A DNA stretch of 17,971 bases from Clostridia bacterium (GTDB taxonomy: Bacteria > Bacillota_A > Clostridia > Oscillospirales > UBA929): the NCBI GenBank assembly GCA_026001245.1, contig BNZR01000030.1, positions 1 through 17,971 on the forward strand. Direction: 5' to 3'. Position 1 is the stretch's first letter. The number at the start of each line of letters is the position of its first letter. Of the stretch, positions 1 to 6,803 are shown in pieces. The translations under genes and the position numbers were made by a program. The notes below the pieces were generated by a model. That model was not told the origin of the DNA and ran no database searches. It worked only from the letters and a program-made list of their open reading frames with translations.

Positions 1-139
1 GGGACGGGGTCGGCGCGGGGGGCGTGGGCGTTTTGTCTGAACCAAATAAGGGTGCCGCAAGAGTCAGCACCCCAAGAACCAATGCCACGGACAGGAGCAG
101 TACGACGATTTGGCCGCGCCCCGTTAGAACGTAACGCAT
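1..139 (-). CDS. Membrane-anchored protein, N-terminal fragment (cut by window edge)
   Basis: The first 46 codons of a leftward gene that continues beyond base 1. The ATG at 139-137 is preceded by GGAGGG a few bases upstream. The protein starts with a short basic stretch (MRYVLTGRGQ), then one hydrophobic helix at about residues 11-33. Next comes a Pro/Thr/Ala-rich stretch (KTPTPPAPTPS), typical of a flexible extracytoplasmic linker. This indicates a single-pass membrane protein with its main domain outside the cell, but that domain is not in the window. It lies 12 bases downstream of the coiled-coil gene at 152-874, so the two are probably co-transcribed. Function cannot be assigned from what is visible. 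Confidence 0.6.
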   Translation of the reverse strand, partial: MRYVLTGRGQIVVLLLSVALVLGVLTLAAPLFGSDKTPTPPAPTPS

Positions 140-151
140 GAACCCTCCGAT

Positions 152-874
152 TTATTTAGTGACAAAGTCCAAAATTTCTTTCAGTCGTTGGGCTTCGGTT
201 TCTATGACAAAGAATTGCTGTTTGTGCAAGGTGTGCCGCTTGTCCACAAGTGCGCGGATTTGTTGCATTTGCGCGTCCAGCGCGTCAAGCTCGGCGTTGC
301 GCTGGGCGATATAGTCGTTGGTGCGCTGGGCGAATTGCGCGGCGTACTCGTTTAGCTTGTTCACGCGGTCGATACCATCGCCCAGCAGCCCGTCAAAGTT
401 AAAGCCGGACGCGCCGATAAGCTTCATGATTATGGCGCGGCGCGACTCGGCGGGTAGCGAGTCGGGCAACGACTTCATGTATTCCTCGATTAAGTAGATG
501 GTGTCCGTTCCGGCGGTTTTCATAGAGAACGCGCCGTACAGCGAGCTGACCTCCATAAAGCGGTCAACGTATGAGGTAACGGCAAGCTCGCGTTCGATCT
601 CTTGCTGAATCGCGGGCGGAATCACCGCAACGGGCTGAGCCGGCGCCGCCGGCATGACCGGGGCTATTGGTTGATAGATTGTCTCTTCCACGGATGCACC
701 GCCAATCTCTTCAGTGTTAGGATCTTCCCAAAATTCTTCGGGAATAGCCGGCGCGGCCGACAAAGCGTCTACCCCGGAAATAGGCTCCAGCTCCTCCGGC
801 GTTTCTACCTTGCGTACCATACCCATGCGCTCTAACACATTCATAACTTTTTTTGCGTCCTTCTTTTCAGGCAC
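152..874 (-). CDS. Hypothetical protein with C-terminal coiled coil
   Basis: I do not recognise this family. I choose the GTG at 874-872 as start because GGGGAGG lies about 9 bases upstream. The longer reading frame from a TTG at 892 would have to translate through that ribosome binding site. The resulting protein is 240 aa with no signal peptide or membrane segment. The first 30 residues are charged and helical, followed by an acidic then Pro/Ala-rich linker (to about residue 85). A helical domain follows (about 90-160, containing TYLIEEYMKSLP-like helices), then a Gln/Arg/Asp-rich coiled coil (about 165-235) that starts at VNKLNEYAAQFAQR. It has its own strong promoter (918-946) and is followed closely by the membrane-anchored gene at 1-139, so it may be a cytoplasmic partner of that protein. 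That partnership is inference. Confidence 0.7.
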   Translation of the reverse strand: MPEKKDAKKVMNVLERMGMVRKVETPEELEPISGVDALSAAPAIPEEFWEDPNTEEIGGASVEETIYQPIAPVMPAAPAQPVAVIPPAIQQEIERELAVTSYVDRFMEVSSLYGAFSMKTAGTDTIYLIEEYMKSLPDSLPAESRRAIIMKLIGASGFNFDGLLGDGIDRVNKLNEYAAQFAQRTNDYIAQRNAELDALDAQMQQIRALVDKRHTLHKQQFFVIETEAQRLKEILDFVTK

Positions 875-917
875 GATGCGATCCCTCCCCAAGACACCTG
901 TAATGTGTCTATGCTAT

Positions 918-946
918 ATTCTATAAAAATTAAGCCGATATGTCAA
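918..946 (-). promoter_or_regulatory. Sigma-A-type promoter for the 874 leftward operon
   Basis: On the minus strand TTGACA (946-941) is followed by a 17-base spacer and TAGAAT (923-918). This is a near-perfect housekeeping promoter, with the start site expected near 911. The TGA stop codon of the upstream CFI-box gene lies inside the -35 hexamer. The downstream genes can therefore be expressed independently of that gene. Confidence 0.8.
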
Positions 947-2202
947 GCGTTTTTTTCTAAATACGACACAAATCTGTCTAAAATACGCCTAACACGCCGC
1001 CCAACCCCCGTATTTGGTGTCAAACGCCGCGCCAAGGGCGGACTAAGCGCGTAGTAAACCCGTATAAACAGCCGACCGAACAGGTTTTTTTTCAGCGTCC
1101 CGTCGCGGAATCGGCGAAGCGTGCGCACCTGCGGCGCGTCATAATCCCCGTAAACCGCCGTCGCCACATAGCATTTACCGGTGGCCTTGCGCATCCATTT
1201 GGACTTTTGATTGGTGTCAAACAACGCGCTAATCGGCTGGACATAGTAAAAATCGCTGGATTTGTGCTTTGGGTCGTCCGCGCTGTTCACGTCGAACACG
1301 GGAACGCAGTTCATGTCGTAGCACAGCGTTAACAGATTGCGCTCCTTTTCGGGCAAGGTGCAGGCCTTGCAGAAATAGACCTTGTTAGAGCTGCGAATCA
1401 TAAATTTGTCTTGCCATATTCCCAGCAACACGAACGGAATCTTGTGGAAGGTATCCAGCTCGCCCAAAATCTGTTCAGGCTCGCCCTCTAGGTTTTTAAA
1501 GCCGCGGAACTCCTGCCACGCGAACGCGCCGTTGTCGGGGTTCATCTGCATGCCGCGATAGTGCCACAGGGTTTCGGTTATCTTGGGCTGTGTGGCCAGC
1601 GTAAGCACGTCAAGGTGCAGCATGTTCAGCTTGTTTGCGGAAAATTGCAAATACAGCTTATTCTGCCCCATATTCTTCAGCGCAACGCCCGACGGAAAGC
1701 CAATTCGGGACGACGAGGCCAAAATCCCCGTGGTTTCAAACACGCCCTCAAGCATGTCGTACTTGCGCTGGAAGACGGCGATAAGGTTGTTACAGCCCTC
1801 GTTGTGCAGGCTTACTATTGTCTCGGCGTGCTTCTGCGCGGCCTTAAGGTACTGACCGCGCAGCTCCGACGGGGCGAAGTCTAAGGCCTTTTCTAAATGC
1901 GGGTTTGACAGTATCTCTTTTTTGATTTCCTCGGTACCCGTGCGGAATGCGAAGCAGGAAAAGCACTGCAAAAGCTTTTCCTCTACGTTAAAGTTGCGCT
2001 CATCGACCATGTAAAGTCCCCAGTGCGCGCCGAATTCCTCGCCGCCGTAGTTTTCGATGATGCGGGAGTATATCTCGGCGGCCTTTACGTACTCGCGTGT
2101 GTCCATAAAGCCCTTGGCCTGGCTGTACAGCTCGCGCAGTATCCCGGCCTCGTCCGCGCCGAACGCGCTGTCCTCGCGGGGCAGGTCGTCAAGTCCCGGC
2201 AC
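943..2202 (-). CDS. CFI-box C-terminal domain protein with TPR-like N-terminus, possibly 5'-truncated
   Basis: A 419-aa reading frame. The C-terminus (about residues 343-419) is a clear CFI-box domain. It begins with a GKCYVATAVYGDY motif (Cys344), followed by a conserved TLRRFRD segment and an aromatic/basic helix ending in YYALSPPLARRL. The family's function is not established. Residues about 20-60 look like a TPR helix pair (AAEIYSRIIENYG). The middle has two CxxC pairs (Cys80/83 and Cys278/281) that could bind metal. The start is doubtful: the GTG at 2202 directly follows an in-frame TAA and has no ribosome binding site. The first Met inside is residue 33. Upstream of 2203 the DNA reads as the 3' end of a plus-strand gene, so the true N-terminus may have been lost at a junction. 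No terminator follows; the next promoter overlaps its stop codon. Confidence 0.75.
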   Translation of the reverse strand: MPGLDDLPREDSAFGADEAGILRELYSQAKGFMDTREYVKAAEIYSRIIENYGGEEFGAHWGLYMVDERNFNVEEKLLQCFSCFAFRTGTEEIKKEILSNPHLEKALDFAPSELRGQYLKAAQKHAETIVSLHNEGCNNLIAVFQRKYDMLEGVFETTGILASSSRIGFPSGVALKNMGQNKLYLQFSANKLNMLHLDVLTLATQPKITETLWHYRGMQMNPDNGAFAWQEFRGFKNLEGEPEQILGELDTFHKIPFVLLGIWQDKFMIRSSNKVYFCKACTLPEKERNLLTLCYDMNCVPVFDVNSADDPKHKSSDFYYVQPISALFDTNQKSKWMRKATGKCYVATAVYGDYDAPQVRTLRRFRDGTLKKNLFGRLFIRVYYALSPPLARRLTPNTGVGRRVRRILDRFVSYLEKNA

Positions 2203-2203
2203 T

Positions 2204-2351
2204 TAAAAACAGCGAGCAGGACGCGCTTGTTGGGTTGCTGTCCACCGTACTGGGCGACGGCACGCACCTTAGCTTCACGGAATACCCCGTCGCGTATGAC
2301 GCGGCCGCGATACCCGTAACATTGAAATATCTGGGGGAAACAACTAAATGA
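2204..2351 (+). pseudogene. 3' remnant of an unidentified plus-strand gene
   Basis: This frame reads about 48 protein-like residues, beginning KNSEQDALVGLLSTVLGDG and ending VTLKYLGETTK, then stops at 2349-2351. The stop overlaps the hydratase ATG as ATGA, the usual sign of a translationally coupled upstream operon gene. Going upstream, the frame stays open only to a TAA at 2106-2108 and contains no start codon. Before about 2203 it reads Arg/Pro-rich nonsense, as expected from the antisense of the CFI-box gene. So only the C-terminal tail of a former gene is present. I do not recognise the family with confidence; a diverged adenylate-forming ligase tail is one weak possibility. Confidence 0.6.
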
Positions 2352-4447
2352 GCGTTAAAATCAAGCCCGGCGCATACTATATAAACGGTAATTTTACCGA
2401 GCGCGGCGAACTGCCGCCCGACAAGGCCCGCGAAAACACCATGGCGTATCGAATCCTGCGGAAGCACTCCACGGGTACCGATACGCTGCATGTGTCTTTT
2501 GACGCGATGGCCTCGCACGACATAACCTACGTGGGCGTTATCCAAACCGCCCGCGCCAGCGGCTTGGACGCGTTCCCGATTCCCTATGTACTCACCAATT
2601 GTCACAACTCGCTTTGCGCGGTGGGCGGCACGATAAACGCGGACGACCACGCCTTCGGCCTGTCGGCGGCCAAACGCTACGGCGGCGAGTTTGTCCCCGC
2701 GCACATGGCGGTTATACACCAATATATGCGCGAAAAATACGCCGCCACGGGGCGTATGATACTGGCCTCGGACAGTCACACGCGATACGGCGCGTTCGGC
2801 ACGCTGGCCATAGGCGAGGGCGGCCCCGAGCTTGTAAAGCAACTGCTGGGGCATACCTATGAGCTGACCCCCCCGCCCGTTTGGGCGGTACACCTAACGG
2901 GCAAGCTTCGTCATGGGGTTGGGGCGCAGGACGTGGCGCTGGCGCTGGTGGCTAAAGTATTCCCCAAGGGCTTGGTTAAAAACTGCGTGCTTGAGTTCGT
3001 GGGAAGCGGAATCGCCAGCCTTGACATGGACACGCGCATGGGCATTGACGTGATGACCACCGAAACCACCTGTCTGTCCTCGGTGTGGGAAACGGACGAG
3101 ACGGTGCGCGATTGGCTGGCAATCCATGGCCGCCCGGCCGACTACGCCCCGCTGTCCGCCGATAACGCCTGGTATGACGGAGTTATCGAGATTGATTTGT
3201 CAACAGTCGAGCCGATGATAGCCCTGCCGTTCCACCCCAGCAACGCCTACACCGTTCGGGACTTCAAGCGCAACGCCCGTGAACTGCTGTCCGCTGTTGA
3301 CCCCTGTTTGGCGGCCTGTGTCGAGGGGGACAATGTGCGGGTTCAGCAGGGCGTTGTGGCGGGTTGCGCGGGCGGGCTGTACGGCAATATCCGCGAGGTC
3401 GCCGCGATTCTGAACACAGGCCGCGTGGGCAGTGACTTGTTCGAGCTGTCCGTCTACCCGTCGTCCCAGCCCATGATGCTAACGCTGTCCCGCGACGGGA
3501 CTATCGAACAGTTGATCGCCGGCGGCGTTACCGTGCGGACGGCTTTCTGCGGCCCATGCTTCGGCGCGGGCGATGTTCCCGTGAATCAGGGGCTTTCCAT
3601 ACGCCACACCACCCGCAACTTCCCGAACCGCGAGGGCAGTAAGCCCGCAAACGGTCAAAGCGCGTTTGTCGCGTTGATGGACGCACGCTCAATCGCGGCA
3701 ACCGCCGCGCGCGGCGGTCTGCTAACCCCCGCAGACGAGCTGGATTACACCGTCACGCCCGCCGAGTATATCTTTGAACCTGCGCCCTACGAACAGCGCG
3801 TGTTCTCCGCAGTCGGCAAGCCCGACCACGCGGCGGCACTGCAATTCGGCCCCGGTATCGCCGACTGGCCGAAGCAGGTAGCCTTGCCCGAAGACATCGA
3901 GCTTACAATCGCCGCCGTATTGCTAGACGATGTTACCACAACCGACGAGCTTATCCCCTCCGGCGAGACCTCGTCCTACCGCTCCAACCCCAACCATCTG
4001 GCCGAGTTCACGCTGTCGCGCCGCGACCCCGAATACGTCAGCCGCGCAAAAACCGTCCGTGACGGCGGCGGGGCGAGTGTTGTCGTAGCTCGCAAGCCCG
4101 GCGACGGGTCGGCTCGCGAGCAGGCCGCGTCCTGCCAGCGCGTGCTGGGCGGGCTTGCCAACATCGCGGCGGAGTACGCCACGCGCCGATACCGCAGTAA
4201 CCTGATAAACTGGGGCTTGCTGCCGTTTATCTGCGACAGCTTTGATAATTTCCAGTGGCTTCCGGGCGACAAGGTGCTGGTGCCGGGTATACGGTCGGAG
4301 CTTATTAGCGGCGCGCAGATTTTCGCGGCGACGTATGTCTCAAAAACCGGCAGTTTCCCCCTAAATCTTTCACTTCCGGGACTGACTGAGGACGAAAAAG
4401 CGGTGCTTTTAGCCGGTTGTTTGATCAATTTCTACAAAAAATCGTAA
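2348..4447 (+). CDS. Aconitase-superfamily hydratase (YbhJ-like)
   Basis: A 699-aa cytoplasmic protein of the aconitase/hydratase superfamily. The iron-sulfur ligands are visible as Cys340 (AGCAGG, the counterpart of aconitase GSCTN), Cys401 and Cys404 (FCGPCFGAG). Their spacing is close to that of aconitase, so a [4Fe-4S] cluster is expected. The N-terminal substrate loop reads SDSHTRYGAFGTLAIGEGG, matching the aconitase DSHT segment. The C-terminal swivelling domain is present (about 550-699, with VLVPGIRSELISGAQIFAATY-like sequence). Overall it resembles the poorly characterised YbhJ type rather than true AcnA, AcnB or LeuC, so the substrate is unknown. The ATG overlaps the TGA of the upstream remnant gene; GGGGG about 10 bases upstream is its ribosome binding site. 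No promoter of its own is visible, so its expression depended on the lost upstream region. Confidence 0.85.
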   Translation: MSVKIKPGAYYINGNFTERGELPPDKARENTMAYRILRKHSTGTDTLHVSFDAMASHDITYVGVIQTARASGLDAFPIPYVLTNCHNSLCAVGGTINADDHAFGLSAAKRYGGEFVPAHMAVIHQYMREKYAATGRMILASDSHTRYGAFGTLAIGEGGPELVKQLLGHTYELTPPPVWAVHLTGKLRHGVGAQDVALALVAKVFPKGLVKNCVLEFVGSGIASLDMDTRMGIDVMTTETTCLSSVWETDETVRDWLAIHGRPADYAPLSADNAWYDGVIEIDLSTVEPMIALPFHPSNAYTVRDFKRNARELLSAVDPCLAACVEGDNVRVQQGVVAGCAGGLYGNIREVAAILNTGRVGSDLFELSVYPSSQPMMLTLSRDGTIEQLIAGGVTVRTAFCGPCFGAGDVPVNQGLSIRHTTRNFPNREGSKPANGQSAFVALMDARSIAATAARGGLLTPADELDYTVTPAEYIFEPAPYEQRVFSAVGKPDHAAALQFGPGIADWPKQVALPEDIELTIAAVLLDDVTTTDELIPSGETSSYRSNPNHLAEFTLSRRDPEYVSRAKTVRDGGGASVVVARKPGDGSAREQAASCQRVLGGLANIAAEYATRRYRSNLINWGLLPFICDSFDNFQWLPGDKVLVPGIRSELISGAQIFAATYVSKTGSFPLNLSLPGLTEDEKAVLLAGCLINFYKKS

Positions 4448-4502
4448 TTTCGGACGGCGGTTTTTGTGCATATTGCTATAATTGCGAAAACTGTGCTATT
4501 TT

Positions 4503-4544
4503 TGTCGAAAAGCTATTGACAATGGATCGATTAGTTGGTATAAT
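4503..4544 (+). promoter_or_regulatory. Perfect sigma-A promoter with upstream Spo0A box
   Basis: TTGACA (4516-4521), a 17-base spacer and TATAAT (4539-4544) form an exact consensus promoter, with start expected near 4551. Six bases upstream of the -35 lies TGTCGAA (4503-4509), an exact match to the Spo0A box core, about 42-48 bases upstream of the start. In Bacillus, Spo0A~P bound near the -35 region activates or represses sigma-A promoters. Which applies here cannot be told from sequence. Confidence 0.7.
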
Positions 4545-4624
4545 AACTACAGTAAGACCGAGACACACAGAAACCCCCTCCCCCGACAGCGGGATCTTAA
4601 ATTGCTTAATTCTCTTTTCGTTTT

Positions 4625-4655
4625 CCCCCCTCATTCTTCCATACCCATCTTCTTG
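4625..4655 (+). repeat. Pyrimidine-rich intergenic element, copy A
   Basis: Six C residues then TCATTCTTCCA (4625-4641), followed 4 bases on by CATCTTCTTG (4646-4655). The same two blocks, 16/17 and 10/10 identical, recur at 16463-16502. Copy A abuts the hairpin at 4655-4697. Confidence 0.45.
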
Positions 4656-4697
4656 CAAAAGTGGCTTGTAGTTTACCCGACTACCGGCCATTTTTGC
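4655..4697 (+). ncRNA. Long hairpin in the spoIIE upstream transcript
   Basis: GCAAAAGTGGC (4655-4665) pairs with GCCATTTTTGC (4687-4697) over 11 pairs, including one G-U. Inside it GTAGT pairs with ACTAC around a 7-base loop, leaving a 2x2 internal loop. The structure lies downstream of the 4516 promoter and upstream of the 4738 promoter. There is no U-run after it, so it is not a standard intrinsic terminator, although its 3' arm is U-rich. It may be a leader structure, an attenuator or the body of a small RNA. Role not established. Confidence 0.5.
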
Positions 4698-4709
4698 GTC
4701 TGTCCATCG

Positions 4710-4743
4710 TTCGACCTCTTTTGCGCTAAGAATACGTTATAAT
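4710..4743 (+). promoter_or_regulatory. spoIIE-proximal promoter with 0A-like box and ~21-base spacer
   Basis: TATAAT at 4738-4743 lies 24 bases before the spoIIE ATG, with start expected near 4750. There is no good -35 at 17 bases. TTCGACC at 4710-4716 matches the inverted Spo0A box (TTCGACA) at 6 of 7 positions. The hexamer TCGACC (4711-4716) sits 21 bases from the -10. The Bacillus spoIIE and spoIIG promoters are known to have over-long spacing (21-22 bases) and to need Spo0A~P bound over the -35, so this layout fits Spo0A control. The leader would be very short, with AAGGGGG (4753-4759) as ribosome binding site. Confidence 0.6.
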
Positions 4744-4766
4744 CGTAGGCGCAAGGGGGTTTTTTC

Positions 4767-6803
4767 ATGGACATACATAAGATAAAGGACAAGCTGGTCT
4801 CGATAGCGGGGGGCAACGCCGCCCGCGTTGTCGCGGGCTTTTTGTTGACACAGGCCACGGTTCCGGGCGGCCTTGCGCCGTTCGGCGTGGCGTTCGTGGC
4901 GGCGCAGGCAATCGGCGGCCGCGCCCTGTTCGCCATGCTGGGCGCGATGCTGGGCTATTTGCTTACAGGCTTTGACGAAAGTCTTCGCTACATGTCGGTC
5001 TGCCTGTTGATAGTCTCGGCGGGGGCGGCGTTTCGCGAGACTAGGCTGGCAACCTCGAACCTGTTCACCCCGCTAATCGGCACGGCACTTAGCTTTGTCA
5101 TCGGCGTGATTTACTGGCTGGCGCGTGATTTCAGCCTTGTTTCAATGCTCTGTTTGCTAACAGAGCTGGGGCTTATCTTCGGCGGGGCGGTGCTGTTCCG
5201 CGCCGCAAACGGGGACGGTAAAGCCCGGTCATTCGGCACCCTACTGCTCGCGTCCTGCCTATTGCTGTCGCTGTCGCACATGTTCGCGCCTTTTGGATGG
5301 CTTGCGGCGGCGGTTTTGCTGTACGGGGTCTTCGGGCTGGGCGTGCGGTTTTCACAGCGTTTCGTGCGCTACCCTAAGGCCGTTGCGGCGATGTTTTCGC
5401 GACTTGATGTGAACCTCGCCCCAACCCCCGTGCTGTGCCGCGACACGGATTTGTCCACCGCTCTGGCCGCCGGCCGCCTTAAAGATGCCGCCGCCGTTTT
5501 GGACAAAATCGGCACCTCGCTCCCCCCGCCGGACGGCGATTCCGAGGGGGTTGAGGCCGCGTTTGACCTCGCCGCAAATGAGGTCTGCGCCATCTGTGAA
5601 AACTTTGAGCGTTGCTGGGACTACGAGCAGTCCATGACCTACGCGGCGGTGCGCGTGGCGGCGCTGTCCTGCGACAGGCGCGGACGTTTAGAACCCTGCG
5701 ACCTTTCGGAACGGTTCCGGTCCCGTTGCGCGAACCTTACCGCGTATGTGGATACGGTCAACCGCGAGCTGGGGGCGATACTCTACCGCCGCCAGTTCCG
5801 GGCAAGAATCGAAGAGAGCCGTGAACAGCTTGCGCGGCAGTATCGAATCACGGCTGACGCGTTGAAACGCGCCGCCCGCGAGCTATCCGATGGCGTGGCC
5901 GTGGACGGCGGCGCGGAGGAGCGTCTGTCGCAATTTATAGCGGACACCTATAATCCCGCAGACGCGATTGTTTCCGTGTACCGCGCCCCGTCCGGGCGTT
6001 GGCGGGCGGATATATCCGGGCTTGCTGTCACGGACGGCGCGAAGCTGGCACAGGAGGTATCGCGGATAGTCGGGCGCGGCTTCAACGCCCCGAAGGTGAT
6101 AAACGGCGTAACGACGCTTTGGGAGAGTGAGCCTATCTCCGCGCTGTTGGGCGTTGCGGCGCACAAGCGCGGCGGCAGTCCCGTCAGCGGGGACAGCGGC
6201 GCGTACTTTACGGACGACGAGCAGGGCAAGCTGTTCTTGATACTGTCGGACGGCATGGGTAGCGGCGCGGCGGCGGCGCGGGAGAGCCGCCGTGCCGTAA
6301 AACTATTGGAAAATCTGCTTCGCGCCGGGATTGACGAGCGCGACGCTTGCGAACTGGCCAACTCCGCGCTAAGTCTTGGCGAAAGCTCCGGCTTTGTGAC
6401 GGTGGATTTGCTGGTGGTAGACTTATTCGGCGGCAGGATAACCTCCTGCAAATACGGGGCCGCGCCCACCTACTGCAAGCGCGGCGCGAATTTGGATCGC
6501 GTAATATGCTCGGCGTTGCCCGCCGGGCTGAAAATAGGCCGCCCGGATGTAAAACATCTGGACGGCGGGCAGTGGGTAATTTTAATAACCGATGGCATTG
6601 CGGACAGCGAGAGCGACCAGTGGCTTACCGACTACATAGCACGCCTGTCGGAAAACGACGGCGCGGGAGAGGTAGCCTCGCGCATACTCGGCCAAGCCCT
6701 AAAGCGGCACAACGCGCCCGCGGACGACATGACAGTGCTGGCGTTAAAAACCGGACGGCGTGTCGGCGCGGTTAAGAAACAGACCGCGCAGTTGGCGGGA
6801 TAG
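4767..6803 (+). CDS. spoIIE: Stage II sporulation protein E, PP2C-type phosphatase
   Basis: A 678-aa membrane phosphatase. In sporulating Firmicutes SpoIIE dephosphorylates SpoIIAA at the polar septum, which frees sigma-F in the forespore. The N-terminal ~195 residues form about eight hydrophobic segments. A cytoplasmic regulatory region follows (about 200-440) with clustered Cys ([10 protein letters not shown]). The C-terminal PP2C domain shows the metal-binding signatures LSDGMGSG (Asp495), ITDGIADSE (Asp609) and ADDMTVL (Asp653/654). The Bacillus subtilis protein is about 827 aa with ten membrane segments; this one is shorter, mainly in the membrane part. The start ATG has AAGGGGG 7 bases upstream. 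The last 60 bases overlap the 3' end of the convergent hybrid kinase gene, and no terminator is visible between them. Confidence 0.93.
   Translation: MDIHKIKDKLVSIAGGNAARVVAGFLLTQATVPGGLAPFGVAFVAAQAIGGRALFAMLGAMLGYLLTGFDESLRYMSVCLLIVSAGAAFRETRLATSNLFTPLIGTALSFVIGVIYWLARDFSLVSMLCLLTELGLIFGGAVLFRAANGDGKARSFGTLLLASCLLLSLSHMFAPFGWLAAAVLLYGVFGLGVRFSQRFVRYPKAVAAMFSRLDVNLAPTPVLCRDTDLSTALAAGRLKDAAAVLDKIGTSLPPPDGDSEGVEAAFDLAANEVCAICENFERCWDYEQSMTYAAVRVAALSCDRRGRLEPCDLSERFRSRCANLTAYVDTVNRELGAILYRRQFRARIEESREQLARQYRITADALKRAARELSDGVAVDGGAEERLSQFIADTYNPADAIVSVYRAPSGRWRADISGLAVTDGAKLAQEVSRIVGRGFNAPKVINGVTTLWESEPISALLGVAAHKRGGSPVSGDSGAYFTDDEQGKLFLILSDGMGSGAAAARESRRAVKLLENLLRAGIDERDACELANSALSLGESSGFVTVDLLVVDLFGGRITSCKYGAAPTYCKRGANLDRVICSALPAGLKIGRPDVKHLDGGQWVILITDGIADSESDQWLTDYIARLSENDGAGEVASRILGQALKRHNAPADDMTVLALKTGRRVGAVKKQTAQLAG

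Larger units (their letters stand above)
4448..4766 (+). other. Non-coding intergenic region upstream of spoIIE
   Basis: These 319 bases hold no convincing gene. The short frames that cross it start inside the hydratase or lack ribosome binding sites. It contains, in order: a perfect sigma-A promoter beside an exact Spo0A-box match (4503-4544), a pyrimidine-rich stretch that recurs after 16462 (4625-4655), a strong hairpin (4655-4697), and the spoIIE-proximal promoter with a 0A-like box (4710-4743). Base composition is AT-richer than the flanking genes. A transcript starting near 4551 would be either a small RNA of up to about 200 bases or a long structured spoIIE leader. Confidence 0.7.

Noticed and set aside
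2195..2215. Insertion sequence or integration site at the 2203 junction
   Set aside because: No transposase, inverted repeats, target duplication or attachment-like repeat is visible nearby.
2189..2893. Minus-strand open frame of 234 codons opposite the hydratase gene
   Set aside because: Arg/Gly/Val-rich shadow of a well-supported gene in GC-rich DNA, with no family motif and no ribosome binding site.
4474..4482. Extended -10 (TGCTATAAT) on the plus strand just after the hydratase
   Set aside because: No -35 at the right distance, and a far better promoter lies 60 bases downstream.
4575..4593. Short CCCG-ACAG-CGGG hairpin as a hydratase terminator
   Set aside because: Only 4 base pairs and no T-run follows, so it cannot be called a terminator.
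4417..4742. Small plus-strand frames between the hydratase and spoIIE
   Set aside because: One starts inside the hydratase, the other has no ribosome binding site. Both run through promoter and hairpin sequences and show no protein-like pattern.
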